Assembly: GCF_001424345.1 (NCBI RefSeq) | Contig: NZ_LMPF01000020.1 | Coordinates: forward strand, 199,883 to 263,882 | DNA: 64,000 nucleotides | From: Burkholderia sp. Leaf177 | Lineage (GTDB): Bacteria > Pseudomonadota > Gammaproteobacteria > Burkholderiales > Burkholderiaceae | Reading direction: 5' to 3' | Shown: one piece after another, positions 1 to 8,722 of the stretch | How the letters are laid out: every line of letters begins with the position of its first letter | Numbering within the stretch: the first letter of the stretch is position 1 | Made by a program: the position numbers and the translations under genes | Notes under the pieces: model-generated | What the model was told of the DNA's origin: nothing | Seen by the model: only the letters and a program-made list of their open reading frames with translations | Databases searched by the model: none

Positions 1-33
1 AGAAGCACCGTCAGCGTATAACCGCGTCCGGCC

Positions 34-289
34 GAAACCCTCCTCCTCCGGCAACAGATACCCACACGCTTTGCCACCAGTGTCGGAATCCGTTAACACG
101 GAAACCCGTCACAACATAACAACGGGTTGAGCCCATAACCGGTCCACCGCATTTTGAACGCAGCCTCGCCGCCAGTACCGCTACGTGTTCCGTTTGGGCG
201 CTAGCGCGCGCAGCGGGGAGGCCTGGTTAGTGGATTCCCACACTGGTGGCGAAGCGTGTGGGTATCCGCGAACGGAGGGGGAGGGTTTC
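34..289. repeat. Long inverted repeat, arms of about 58 bp
   Basis: Positions 34-91 read as the reverse complement of 232-289 with only a few mismatches. Both arms contain the same GATACCCACACGC core and the GCCACCAGTGT motif. About 140 bp separate the arms. A further short match (window bases 1-9 against 314-322) suggests that the symmetry extends outward. This could be a miniature inverted-repeat element, a REP-like intergenic element or an imperfect cruciform. No transposase is linked to it. Confidence 0.75.
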
Positions 290-420
290 AACAGGACGTG
301 TTTATTCGCTAAGGGTGCTTCTTGCGTGCCACGCAGTTTTCACTGCACGCTGTGGACACTTATGAGCTGATTGTTGGAAGGCGTTTTCTTTGCTTCGTTT
401 CTTTGTCGCCGTTGGACAAA

Positions 421-664
421 GAAATGAAGTCCCGCCACGGACAGTGGCTAATAGTGATAAAGAGATCAGCCAAGACAGAACCCGCGAAGGCCTAAAGAGC
501 AGCAACCCGGCATTAACCCCGACCGCTACGAGTACCTAATGCCAAGGTCAAACCTCGTGAAATGAAGCCCCGCCACGGACAGTGGTCAACAGCGTTAAAA
601 AGCACACTGAGAACAGAACGCGCAAAGACCTAACCAGCAGCAACCCACCCACCACCGCCCCCAC
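421..664. repeat. Diverged direct repeat, two copies of about 105 bp
   Basis: Copy one (421-526) and copy two (559-664) share the CCGCCACGGACAGTGG block, the ACAGAAC block and the AGCAGCAACCC block in the same order and spacing, with scattered substitutions between them. No protein reading frame is kept between the copies, so this looks like a duplicated non-coding element and not two gene fragments. Confidence 0.65.
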
Positions 665-886
665 CCGCATCAAACTCCCCGGCCCATCCCTCGGCAGCCC
701 AATTCCCGACCAATTCCCGTCAAAAAGCCGCCATAAGCCCGACGTTAGTATCAAACACAAAAACCCGCACCGCGTACCACGCCCGCCGGAGGCCCCCGTC
801 CGCTGTCAAATCAAAACCCCCACGGCAAATTTAGAGATAATCGATACTCATCGATACACCGAGCCGCGCGCACGCCGCGAACCCCT

Positions 887-1681
887 ATGCCCGATATGAA
901 TCTGCAGCGCTTAACCGTCACCGCCGATGGCCACGTGGCGCGCATCACGCTCAATCGCCCGGACGTGCGCAACGCCTTCGACGACGCCACCATCGTCGAA
1001 CTGACCGCCGCGTTTCGCGCCCTGGCCGACGACGCCTCTGTCCGCGTGATCATCCTCGCTGCAATCGGCCCGGCATTCTGCGCCGGCGCCGATCTCAACT
1101 GGATGAAACGCATGGCCGACTATTCGGACGCGGAAAATCGCGCCGATGCCCTCGGTCTCGCGACCATGCTCAATACCATCTACACGTGCAACAAGCCGGT
1201 CATCGCCCGCGTCCAGGGCGACGCCTACGCCGGCGGAATGGGCCTCGTAGCAGTCGCGGACATCGCGATTTCCGCTGATTCGGCGCATTTCTGTCTCTCC
1301 GAAGCAAAGCTCGGTCTGATGCCGGCGACCATCGCGCCATACGTAATCCGGGCGATCGGCGCGCGGGCATCGCACAGATATTTCGTGACGGCGGAACGGA
1401 TCGATGCAAACGAAGCGCTGCGCATCGGCCTCGTGCATCAAGTGGTTTCGCCCGAAGCGCTCGATGCCACCGTCGACGCCGTTGCCGCTGCCATCGCGGC
1501 GAACAGCCCGAACGCGGTGCGCGAATGCAAGCAACTGGTGGTCGATTTCGCCGATAAACCCATCGACGACACGCTGATCTCGGACACCGCCGACCGCATC
1601 GCACGCATTCGCGCCTCGGACGAAGGCCGCGATGGCGTGCGCAGTTTTCTGGAAAAACGCAAGCCGTCGTGGCTTGCGTGA
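887..1681 (+). CDS. Enoyl-CoA hydratase/isomerase family, probable methylglutaconyl-CoA hydratase
   Basis: A 264-residue crotonase-fold protein. The CoA and oxyanion-hole regions are visible as FCAGADLNWMKRMA (about residues 64-77) and AYAGGMGLV (about 109-117). The second catalytic glutamate of the family is kept in LSEAKLGL, while the position of the first is glycine. The block FCAGADLNWMKRMA is typical of methylglutaconyl-CoA hydratases (LiuC/AtuE group) that hydrate 3-methylglutaconyl-CoA in leucine and isovalerate breakdown. An HMG-CoA lyase, the next step of that pathway, lies 8 kb downstream, which fits. There is no clear ribosome site before 887, and an ATG at 896 is an alternative start. 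The exact substrate is inferred. Confidence 0.8.
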   Translation: MPDMNLQRLTVTADGHVARITLNRPDVRNAFDDATIVELTAAFRALADDASVRVIILAAIGPAFCAGADLNWMKRMADYSDAENRADALGLATMLNTIYTCNKPVIARVQGDAYAGGMGLVAVADIAISADSAHFCLSEAKLGLMPATIAPYVIRAIGARASHRYFVTAERIDANEALRIGLVHQVVSPEALDATVDAVAAAIAANSPNAVRECKQLVVDFADKPIDDTLISDTADRIARIRASDEGRDGVRSFLEKRKPSWLA

Positions 1682-1743
1682 ATGTGATCGGGAGCGCCGC
1701 TGTGTTCTTCGGAATGCAGACGCGCCGCTCCCATGGAGTCGTT

Positions 1744-3105
1744 TTGAATCTGAATAACCAATACACGCCGGCAGCCGACGATTGGATCGCCCGCTCTCTT
1801 CGCGCCGTATGGCATCCGTGTACACAAATGAAGCACCATGAGCGCACGCCGCTCGTGCCCATCGCGCGCGGCAAGGGTCCGTGGCTGTATGACCATCAAG
1901 GCAATCGATATCTCGATGCCATCAGTTCCTGGTGGGTCAACCTGTTCGGCCACGCGAATCCCGACATCAACGCAGCGCTGAAGGACCAGCTCGACACGCT
2001 CGAACACGCAATGCTCGCCGGCTGCACGCACGAACCGGCGGTCCTTCTCGCGGAACGTTTGAACGCGTTGACGCACAACACGCTGGGCCACGCTTTCTTT
2101 GCATCCGATGGCGCATCGGCAGTGGAAATTGCGTTGAAGATGAGCTTTCACTTTTGGCGCAACAGCGGCCGCGCCGAAAAACGCGAATTCGCGTGCCTCG
2201 CGAACAGCTATCACGGCGAGACCATCGGCGCACTCGGCGTAACCGATGTCGCGTTGTTCAAAGACGCCTACGATCCGCTGATTCGCAACGCGCACGTGGT
2301 GACATCGCCGGATGCCCGCAATGCACGCGAAGGCGAAACGCCGCGCGACGTCGCCCAGCGCGCACTCGCCGACATGAAGACGTTGTTCGATGCCAAGGCG
2401 TCGCAACTCGCAGCCGTGATCGTCGAGCCGCTGGTTCAGTGCGCGGCCGGCATGGCAATGCACGATCCGTCGTATCTGAAGGGACTTCGCGCACTTTGCG
2501 ATGACTACGGCGTGCATCTGATCGCCGATGAAATCGCTGTCGGCTGCGGCCGCACCGGGACGTTTTTTGCGTGCGAGCAAGCCGGGATCTGGCCGGATTT
2601 CATTTGTTTGTCGAAGGGAATCAGCGGCGGGTATTTGCCATTGTCGATCGTGCTGACGCGCGACGAAATCTACGCCGCTTTCTACGACGACGACATGACG
2701 CGCGGTTTCCTACACTCGCATTCGTACACGGGCAATCCGCTTGCGTGCCGCGCGGCGTTGGCAACCTTGGATCTCTTCGACACGGCAAACGTGATTGAAG
2801 TGAATCACAGAAAGTCTGCATTTTTACGCGCCGCATTGAGTCCGCTGCACGATCACACGCAAGTGAAAAACGTGCGTCAACAAGGCACGATCTTCGCGTT
2901 CGATGCCGTGATTAAAGACCCGCTCCAGGCGCGCACGTTCTCGCGGCGTTTCTTCGAAAACGCCTTGAAACAAGAGCTTTTATTGCGCCCGATCGGCACG
3001 ACCGTCTACCTGATGCCGCCGTACATTCTCAGCGACGACGAACTCAAGCTGCTCGCCGAACGCACGCTCAGCGTCTTCGATGCAACGCTCGCGGAGGCTG
3101 CATGA
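1744..3105 (+). CDS. bioA: Adenosylmethionine-8-amino-7-oxononanoate aminotransferase
   Basis: BioA makes 7,8-diaminononanoate from the keto acid in biotin synthesis, with S-adenosylmethionine as amino donor and PLP as cofactor. It is a class III aminotransferase: [15 protein letters not shown] near the N-terminus and the PLP lysine in [13 protein letters not shown] (about Lys291). The frame is open further upstream, but I place the start at TTG 1744, which has GGAG at 1735-1738 five bases before it and gives 453 residues, close to the family size. The homologous region ([15 protein letters not shown]) begins just after it. The stop overlaps bioF by ATGA, so the two are translationally coupled. 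Confidence 0.93.
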   Translation: MNLNNQYTPAADDWIARSLRAVWHPCTQMKHHERTPLVPIARGKGPWLYDHQGNRYLDAISSWWVNLFGHANPDINAALKDQLDTLEHAMLAGCTHEPAVLLAERLNALTHNTLGHAFFASDGASAVEIALKMSFHFWRNSGRAEKREFACLANSYHGETIGALGVTDVALFKDAYDPLIRNAHVVTSPDARNAREGETPRDVAQRALADMKTLFDAKASQLAAVIVEPLVQCAAGMAMHDPSYLKGLRALCDDYGVHLIADEIAVGCGRTGTFFACEQAGIWPDFICLSKGISGGYLPLSIVLTRDEIYAAFYDDDMTRGFLHSHSYTGNPLACRAALATLDLFDTANVIEVNHRKSAFLRAALSPLHDHTQVKNVRQQGTIFAFDAVIKDPLQARTFSRRFFENALKQELLLRPIGTTVYLMPPYILSDDELKLLAERTLSVFDATLAEAA

Positions 3106-4322
3106 CTTCGTCAACGCCAGCATTGTTCGATACGCTGAAACAAGGTCTCGCCGATATCGATCGCGACGGTTTGCGTCGTCGCCGGCGCGTGGCCGACAGC
3201 GCGTGCGCCGCGCACATGAAAGTGGATGGACGCGAAATCATCGGCTTTGCGAGCAACGATTATCTCGGCCTCGCCGCGCACGAAACCTTGCGCGAAGCGC
3301 TGGCCGATGGCGCTCGCAAATACGGCGCGGGCAGCGGTGGATCGCATTTGCTCGGCGGCCATTCGCGCGCGCACGCGAAACTCGAAGACGACCTCGCGGC
3401 GTTCTCCGGCGGCTTCGTAAATCAGGCGCGCGCGCTGTACTTCAGCACCGGCTACATGGCGAACCTTGCAACGTTGACCACGCTCGGCGCCGTGGGCAAG
3501 TCGGGCGGCCGCGATACGCTGATGTTCTGCGACGCGTTGAACCATGCATCGCTGATCGACGGCGCGCGGTTATCGCGTGCTGATATCCGCATCTATCCTC
3601 ACGCCGATGCCGAAGCGCTCGACGCCATGCTCGATGCATCGCAAAACGAGGGCGCGACGAAGATCATCGTCACGGATTCGGTCTTCAGCATGGACGGCGA
3701 TGTCGCGCCACTTGCACGTCTGCTCGAAATCGCTGAACGATACGGCGCGTGGCTCGTCGTCGACGACGCGCACGGCTTCGGCGTGCTCGGTCCGCAAGGC
3801 CGCGGCGCGCTCGCCGAAGCCGCGTTGCGCTCGCCGCATCTGGTTTATGTCGGCACGTTGGGGAAGGCGGCGGGCGTTTCGGGTGCGTTCGTGATCGCGC
3901 ATGAAACCGTGATCGAATGGTTCGTGCAGCGCGCACGGCCGTATATTTTCACGACGGCGTCCATACCGGCGGTGGCGCACGCGGTGTCGGCGAGTCTGAA
4001 GATAATCGGTGGCGACGAAGGCGACCAGAGGCGCGCGCATCTCGCCACGCTTATCGACAGCACGCGCAGCATTTTGAAACGCACACAATGGCAGCCGGTG
4101 GATTCGCATACGGCGGTTCAGCCGTTGATTATTGGCGGCAATGAAGAGACGCTGCAACTCGCCGCCGCGCTCGACGAACACCGCATGTGGGTTCCCGCGA
4201 TCCGGCCGCCGACGGTGCCCGCGGGTACGTCGCGGCTGCGCATTTCCTTGTCGGCCGCGCATAGCCACGACGACCTCGCGAAGCTCGACCACGCCTTGCA
4301 AACCTTGAGCAATCGATCATGA
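3102..4322 (+). CDS. bioF: 8-amino-7-oxononanoate synthase
   Basis: BioF condenses pimeloyl-thioester with L-alanine, releasing CO2, to give 8-amino-7-oxononanoate. The 406 residues are of the alpha-oxoamine synthase family (PLP fold type I). They show the substrate loop [13 protein letters not shown] (about 48-60), [14 protein letters not shown], the [12 protein letters not shown] motif and the PLP lysine in [13 protein letters not shown] (Lys255). It overlaps bioA upstream and bioD downstream by four bases each, as expected in a tightly coupled biotin operon. Confidence 0.95.
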   Translation: MTSSTPALFDTLKQGLADIDRDGLRRRRRVADSACAAHMKVDGREIIGFASNDYLGLAAHETLREALADGARKYGAGSGGSHLLGGHSRAHAKLEDDLAAFSGGFVNQARALYFSTGYMANLATLTTLGAVGKSGGRDTLMFCDALNHASLIDGARLSRADIRIYPHADAEALDAMLDASQNEGATKIIVTDSVFSMDGDVAPLARLLEIAERYGAWLVVDDAHGFGVLGPQGRGALAEAALRSPHLVYVGTLGKAAGVSGAFVIAHETVIEWFVQRARPYIFTTASIPAVAHAVSASLKIIGGDEGDQRRAHLATLIDSTRSILKRTQWQPVDSHTAVQPLIIGGNEETLQLAAALDEHRMWVPAIRPPTVPAGTSRLRISLSAAHSHDDLAKLDHALQTLSNRS

Positions 4323-5044
4323 CAGCGCCACTCTCAATCTTCGTCACCGGCACCGATACCGAGATCGGCAAGACGCTCGTTTCAGCCTCGCTGCTGCACG
4401 GATTCGCGGCGCTGGGCTTGCGCGCCGCAGCGATGAAACCCATTGCCGCCGGCGCGTTCGAAAGCAACGGTGAATGGCACAACGAAGACGCCGATCAGCT
4501 CGATGCCGCCGCGAACGTCGCGCTGCCGCCGTCCATACGCACGCCGTTCTTGCTGAAGGACGCCGCCGCGCCGCACATTGCAGCGGCGCGCGAGAACGTA
4601 TCGCTCGATATCGCGCGCATTGTCGAAGCGCATCAGGCCGCGATCAAGCTGGCGGACGTGGTCGTGGTGGAAGGCGTCGGCGGATTCCGCGTGCCGCTGA
4701 CCGACGTCCACGATACCGCCGACCTCGCGTTTGCCCTCCATTTGCCGGTCGTGCTCGTGGTCGGCATGCGCCTCGGCTGCATCAGCCATGCGTTGCTGAG
4801 CGCCGAGGCCATCGCTGCACGCGGCTTGCATCTTGTAGGCTGGGTGGCGAACCAGGTCGATCCGGACATGCTGTTTCCTGCTGAAAATATTGAAGCAATC
4901 CGCTTGCGGCTCGACAGCCAGTACAACGCGCCGTTGCTCGGCACCATTCCCCGCTTGTCGCCGCCCGATGCGCTGACGGCGACGACTTATATCAATACTT
5001 CCCTGCTGCTCGACACGTTGCGTTCGGCGCACCCGGGCCAGTAA
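4319..5044 (+). CDS. bioD: Dethiobiotin synthase
   Basis: BioD closes the ureido ring of dethiobiotin using CO2 and ATP. The protein is 241 residues, of normal length. The N-terminal P-loop is [16 protein letters not shown], followed by the AMKPIAAG substrate segment and the [12 protein letters not shown] motif typical of BioD. It begins inside the bioF stop (ATGA at 4319-4322) and is followed by a 35-base gap before bioB. Confidence 0.95.
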   Translation: MTAPLSIFVTGTDTEIGKTLVSASLLHGFAALGLRAAAMKPIAAGAFESNGEWHNEDADQLDAAANVALPPSIRTPFLLKDAAAPHIAAARENVSLDIARIVEAHQAAIKLADVVVVEGVGGFRVPLTDVHDTADLAFALHLPVVLVVGMRLGCISHALLSAEAIAARGLHLVGWVANQVDPDMLFPAENIEAIRLRLDSQYNAPLLGTIPRLSPPDALTATTYINTSLLLDTLRSAHPGQ

Positions 5045-5079
5045 TTCATCGTTATCCGCACAACGAAAAGGATCATCAC

Positions 5080-6129
5080 ATGACGCAAATGCAAACCGCC
5101 GAAACCCTCGCTCAAACCGCCGCGCCGAAAACGCTGGCCCGCTGGCGCGTCGCCGATATCGTCGCGCTCTACGACCTGCCCTTCAACGATTTGCTGTTTC
5201 GCGCGCAGACGGTTCATCGTGAACATTTCGATGCCAACACGGTTCAGCTCTCCACGTTGCTCTCCATCAAGACCGGCGGATGCCCGGAAGATTGCGCGTA
5301 TTGCCCGCAGTCGTCGCATCACGACACCGGCCTGAAAGCCGAAAAACTGATGCCCGTCGATGAAGTCCTGAAGGCCGCGGAAATTGCCAAAGCAAATGGC
5401 GCGACGCGTTTCTGCATGGGCGCGGCGTGGCGCAATCCGAAGGATCAGCATCTTGAGCCGATCGCCGACATGATTCGCGGCGTGAAGGCAATGGGTCTCG
5501 AAACCTGCGTGACGCTCGGCATGCTGGAAGCGCATCAGGCGACGCGTCTGCGCGATGCCGGCCTCGATTACTACAACCATAACCTCGATACATCGCCGGA
5601 GTTCTACGGCCAGATCATCTCGACGCGCACGTACCAGGATCGGCTGGACACGCTCGAACATGTTCGCGATGCAGGCATCAACGTGTGTTGCGGCGGCATT
5701 GTGGGAATGGGTGAATCGCGGCGCGAACGCGCGGGGCTGATCACGCAACTGGCGAACATGGAGCCGTATCCGGAATCGGTGCCTATCAACAATCTGGTGC
5801 AGGTTGAAGGCACGCCGCTGACGGGCACGGCGCCGCTCGATCCGTTTGAATTCGTGCGCACGATCGCGGTTGCGCGCATCACGATGCCGAAGGCGATGGT
5901 GCGTTTATCGGCCGGACGCGAACAGATGGATGAGGCGTTGCAGGCGTTGTGTTTCGTGGCCGGCGCAAACTCGATTTTCTACGGCGACCAGTTGCTGACG
6001 ACGAGCAACCCGCAGGCTGAAGCCGATAGAAAATTGCTGGAGCGTTTGGGAATGCGCGCCGAGGCTTCGCAGCAGATGGAAGCGGCGGATGCCTGCGATG
6101 TGAAGTGTGGGCACGCACAGGTTCAGTGA
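5080..6129 (+). CDS. bioB: Biotin synthase (radical SAM)
   Basis: BioB inserts sulfur into dethiobiotin by radical SAM chemistry. The 349-residue protein carries the radical-SAM cluster Cys68-x3-Cys72-x2-Cys75 in [13 protein letters not shown]. It also has the [13 protein letters not shown] and [10 protein letters not shown] segments and the C-terminal arginine region RLSAGREQM that binds the [2Fe-2S] cluster in this family. AAAGG lies about nine bases before the ATG. It is the last gene of bioA-F-D-B and is followed at once by a strong terminator. Confidence 0.96.
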   Translation: MTQMQTAETLAQTAAPKTLARWRVADIVALYDLPFNDLLFRAQTVHREHFDANTVQLSTLLSIKTGGCPEDCAYCPQSSHHDTGLKAEKLMPVDEVLKAAEIAKANGATRFCMGAAWRNPKDQHLEPIADMIRGVKAMGLETCVTLGMLEAHQATRLRDAGLDYYNHNLDTSPEFYGQIISTRTYQDRLDTLEHVRDAGINVCCGGIVGMGESRRERAGLITQLANMEPYPESVPINNLVQVEGTPLTGTAPLDPFEFVRTIAVARITMPKAMVRLSAGREQMDEALQALCFVAGANSIFYGDQLLTTSNPQAEADRKLLERLGMRAEASQQMEAADACDVKCGHAQVQ

Positions 6130-6147
6130 GGTTGAGTTGGGAATAGC

Positions 6148-6176
6148 AAAATGCCCCGAGATTTCGGGGCATTTTT
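6148..6176. terminator. Intrinsic terminator after bioB, bidirectional
   Basis: ATGCCCCGA/TCGGGGCAT stem with an A-run before and a T-run after. It lies between bioB (+) and the convergent toxin gene (-), so it can stop transcription from both sides. Confidence 0.9.
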
Positions 6177-6194
6177 GTTCCAAATGTCGGCGTA

Positions 6195-6518
6195 TTAAGC
6201 GATGCCGAGGAATACAGCCATGGCGCGAGTCACGCTTACCATCATTTCGCCCTCGAGTCGCCCAAAGGCTTCGCCGAGTTTCTCTCGTGGCATAGTGACT
6301 GCCTTATCAACCATCACCTGAGAACGTCTGCTCAGTTGATTGACTTCATCAGGCTCGACGGTGATGCGAAAAAGCGGGGTGTCTCGCAACTCGCTCGTAA
6401 GGAGCAAAACCGTTACAGACCCGTGCTCCGAAAACAAGTCAGACTGTATGACCAATGCGGGGCGCGGTTTTCCGTAGTTTCCCTGGACTGAAACTGTTAT
6501 CAAATCTCCGCGTCTCAC
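6195..6518 (-). CDS. MazF/PemK-type endoribonuclease toxin
   Basis: A 107-residue protein of the MazF/PemK/CcdB-fold family, whose members cut mRNA at short sequences. The N-terminal signature is clear: RRGDLITVSVQG, then GKPRPALVIQSD. The C-terminal half keeps the VDKAVTMPREKLGE element that corresponds to the family's dimer and active-site region. Its start overlaps the stop of the upstream antitoxin gene (ATGA), the usual antitoxin-first arrangement. It converges on bioB across a bidirectional terminator. Activity and cleavage specificity cannot be read from sequence. Confidence 0.88.
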   Translation of the reverse strand: MRRGDLITVSVQGNYGKPRPALVIQSDLFSEHGSVTVLLLTSELRDTPLFRITVEPDEVNQLSRRSQVMVDKAVTMPREKLGEAFGRLEGEMMVSVTRAMAVFLGIA

Positions 6519-6727
6519 TCCCAGCCCTGCAGGTCCATGTTTGCTTCAATAAGATCCAGGATTTCAGTTTCCTGTGGATCGTCGCGCAATACCAAGGATT
6601 GACGGCGGCACTCCGCTGCAAACCCTTCACGCCGAGTGTCCGGCACCCAGATCTGGACTGGACGTAGTCCCGCAGCACGCAACGCGGCGCGACGCTTACT
6701 GACTCGTTCGGCAACATTTTGTCTCAT
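6515..6727 (-). CDS. Antitoxin of the MazE/DUF3018 type
   Basis: A 70-residue basic-then-acidic small protein. It begins with a SKRRAALRAAGLRPVQIWVPDTR block typical of DUF3018 antitoxins (AAGLRPVQIWVPD is the recognisable core). The C-terminal acidic tail (DDPQETEILDLIEANMD) is the expected toxin-binding part. GGAGG-like sequence precedes the ATG, and a perfect 14-bp palindrome overlaps this region, consistent with autorepression by the antitoxin-toxin complex. It is co-translated with the MazF-type toxin. Confidence 0.85.
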   Translation of the reverse strand: MRQNVAERVSKRRAALRAAGLRPVQIWVPDTRREGFAAECRRQSLVLRDDPQETEILDLIEANMDLQGWE

Positions 6728-6736
6728 TACAACCTC

Positions 6737-6750
6737 CGTTACATGTAACG
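6737..6750. promoter_or_regulatory. Palindromic operator of the toxin-antitoxin pair
   Basis: CGTTACATGTAACG is a perfect 14-bp palindrome starting ten bases upstream of the antitoxin ATG and touching its ribosome site. Its place suggests binding by the antitoxin or complex; this is inferred. Confidence 0.6.
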
Positions 6751-6793
6751 AGTTTAACGCATTTGGGTAAAAACCCCAAGCTGAATTCGGTCC

Positions 6794-7792
6794 TTAGTTC
6801 TTATCCACGATCACCTGATCGAACGTCCCGCCATCGGAGAAATGGGTTTGCTGAGCTTTCTGCCAGTTGCCGAAAAGCTGCTCCACCGTGAACGTCTTGA
6901 TCGGCTTGAACTCGCTCGCGTGCTTCGCCAGTACTTCGGCATTACGCGGCCGCAAATGATGTTGCGCGATGATTTCCTGCGCCGCCGGCGTCCACAAATA
7001 TTCCAGATACGCCTGCGCCTGCTTGCGCGTACCGCGCTTGTCCACGACCTTGTCGACCACGGCGACCGGCGGCTCCGCCAGCAAACTCACCGATGGATAT
7101 ACCGCATCGAAATCCTTCCCGCCTGCGCCCGTGTCCATCAACGCAACTTCGTTTTCGAACGTCACCAGCACGTCGCCGATACCCCGCTGCGTGAACGTCG
7201 TGGTCGCGCCGCGGCCGCCCGTATCGAGCACCGGCACGTTCTTGAAGATGGCTTTTTCGAAGGCTTGCGCTTGCTCATCGGTCGCGCCTTGCTGCTTCTT
7301 GTAACCCCACGCCGCGAGATACGCGTAGCGGCCGTTGCCGGATGTCTTCGGATTCGCGATCACCACCTGCACACCCGGACGCGCGAGATCGCTCCAGTCT
7401 TTGATGTTTTTGGGGTTGCCGGCACGCACGAGGAACACCATCGTGGTGGTGTACGGCACGGCATTGTTGGGAAAAAGCGTGCGCCAGTTGGCCGGCACCA
7501 GGCCGCCACGCTCGACCAGCAAGTCGATATCGTTAGGCTGGTTCATCGTCACCACGTCGGCCTGCAAACCCTGCATCACCGACAAAGCCTGCGCACTCGA
7601 CGCCCCATGCGACTGGCGCACGGACAGCGTCTCGCCGTTCTTCTGCTTATAGTCGGCAATGAACGCTGTATCGATGTCCTTGTACAACTCGCGCGTCACG
7701 TCGTATGAAACGTTCAGCAACGACGTTTCCGCGTGCGCCAAGGTGGTCAAACCCAGCGCCGCGATTGCCGCCCAGTGCCTCAAACCCGCCAT
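6794..7792 (-). CDS. sbp: Periplasmic sulfate-binding protein
   Basis: A 332-residue exported solute-binding protein of the sulfate/thiosulfate ABC importer family. A signal peptide ends near LAHAETSLLNVSYDVTREL. Family blocks follow: YDVTRELYKDID, QSHGASSAQ, MNQPNDIDLL, IANPKTSGNGRYAYLAAWGY and TFENE. The open frame runs about 160 codons further upstream, but the signal peptide, a G-rich ribosome site and family length fix the start at 7792. No CysT, CysW or CysA permease or ATPase gene lies beside it, so it must share a transporter encoded elsewhere. Confidence 0.92.
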   Translation of the reverse strand: MAGLRHWAAIAALGLTTLAHAETSLLNVSYDVTRELYKDIDTAFIADYKQKNGETLSVRQSHGASSAQALSVMQGLQADVVTMNQPNDIDLLVERGGLVPANWRTLFPNNAVPYTTTMVFLVRAGNPKNIKDWSDLARPGVQVVIANPKTSGNGRYAYLAAWGYKKQQGATDEQAQAFEKAIFKNVPVLDTGGRGATTTFTQRGIGDVLVTFENEVALMDTGAGGKDFDAVYPSVSLLAEPPVAVVDKVVDKRGTRKQAQAYLEYLWTPAAQEIIAQHHLRPRNAEVLAKHASEFKPIKTFTVEQLFGNWQKAQQTHFSDGGTFDQVIVDKN

Positions 7793-7884
7793 GTATCCCC
7801 CGATTGTTCGAATAGTAAAAACCGCCGCCAGCGGCGATTCTATCGAAAACAATCGAAGGCTCGGGCCGCAAACGGTCGGGTGCG

Positions 7885-8508
7885 TTATCCATACGCCGGT
7901 TGTTCGAAGCGCTGGAACACGTCGCGCTCCGCTTCGTTTTTTTCGCTGAAATACGATGGCGCCGCGCAATGAATCAGCGTATCGACGAAATATTTTGCCC
8001 GCGGCCACGGACCGAAACCCGAAGCCGTATTGATGTGGCCGGCATCGCCGAGATTCACCAGCGCGCTGCCGAACTGGCTGGCAAGACGCAAAGCGTCGTC
8101 GAATGGCATCCACGGATCGGTCTGGCTCGCGATCAGCACTGAAGGCACGTTTATTTTTCGCGCCTCGAACGCACCGGCGAAACGAAACTTGTCCGGGCTC
8201 GCGGGCGCGACAAACAGGACGCCCGCAACCGCATCGCCCGTCAGGCCTTCTGCAATCGCGTGCGCCGCCGCGAGGCAACCAAAACTATGCGCGGCAAGAA
8301 TGACGGGGCCGCGAACGCTTCCCACGGTATCTGCGACGGCTTGCGCCCAGGTATCGAGTTGCGGCGCGTCCCAGTCGTCCTGCATGACGCGGCGCGATCT
8401 CGGCAACTGCCGCTCGAGCCACGTTTGCCAGTGCGCGCCCTCGCTGCCGTGCAAACCCGGCACGGTGACGAGCTGCGGCGGCCAGGCGGATGTGCTGTGT
8501 GAGTTCAT
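7885..8508 (-). CDS. Small serine hydrolase, RBBP9/YdeN family
   Basis: A 207-residue alpha/beta hydrolase. The opening VTVPGLHGSEGAHWQTWLE is characteristic of the RBBP9/YdeN group. The catalytic triad is visible as Ser in ILAAHSFGCLA (about residue 75), Asp in ASQTDPWMPF and His in NLGDAGHINTASG. The start at 8508 has GAGG before it and removes an unconserved extension that stays open further upstream. The physiological substrate is unknown in this family. It shares a strand with the sulfate-binding protein gene but is separated from it by about 90 bp. Confidence 0.88.
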   Translation of the reverse strand: MNSHSTSAWPPQLVTVPGLHGSEGAHWQTWLERQLPRSRRVMQDDWDAPQLDTWAQAVADTVGSVRGPVILAAHSFGCLAAAHAIAEGLTGDAVAGVLFVAPASPDKFRFAGAFEARKINVPSVLIASQTDPWMPFDDALRLASQFGSALVNLGDAGHINTASGFGPWPRAKYFVDTLIHCAAPSYFSEKNEAERDVFQRFEQPAYG

Positions 8509-8722
8509 GTGAACCTCGCTGCGGCCAAAGCCGGCATGGTGAGGATCAATTTTGCTTGGACGCGGCGGTCGCGAGAACCAACTTATCGTCATTTGGTTAT
8601 CGTGGGTTATCGGCGGGCGCGTGCGGCCGTTTTTCCGCACGAGCGCGTTTTTATCGGCGAAACCGTAAAATAGGTTGATTCCGATCACATTCCACGCCAT
8701 CTCTCCAGCAGCCGGACTTTCG

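Larger units (their letters stand above)
1..886. other. Non-coding region with repeats
   Basis: I see no convincing gene before the hydratase start. The short open frames here are low-complexity and Pro/Arg-rich, and two of the minus-strand ones resemble each other only because they lie on a direct repeat. The stretch holds a large inverted repeat (34-91 and 232-289) and a diverged direct repeat (421-526 and 559-664), listed separately. It may be the edge of an intergenic repeat family or a decayed region. Confidence 0.6.

Noticed and set aside
1438-2580. Minus-strand open frame opposite bioA
   Set aside because: bioA has its PLP lysine and conserved blocks; this one is a composition artefact.
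7793-8278. Upstream extension of the sulfate-binding protein frame
   Set aside because: It lies before the signal peptide, overlaps the hydrolase gene in another frame and has no conserved sequence.
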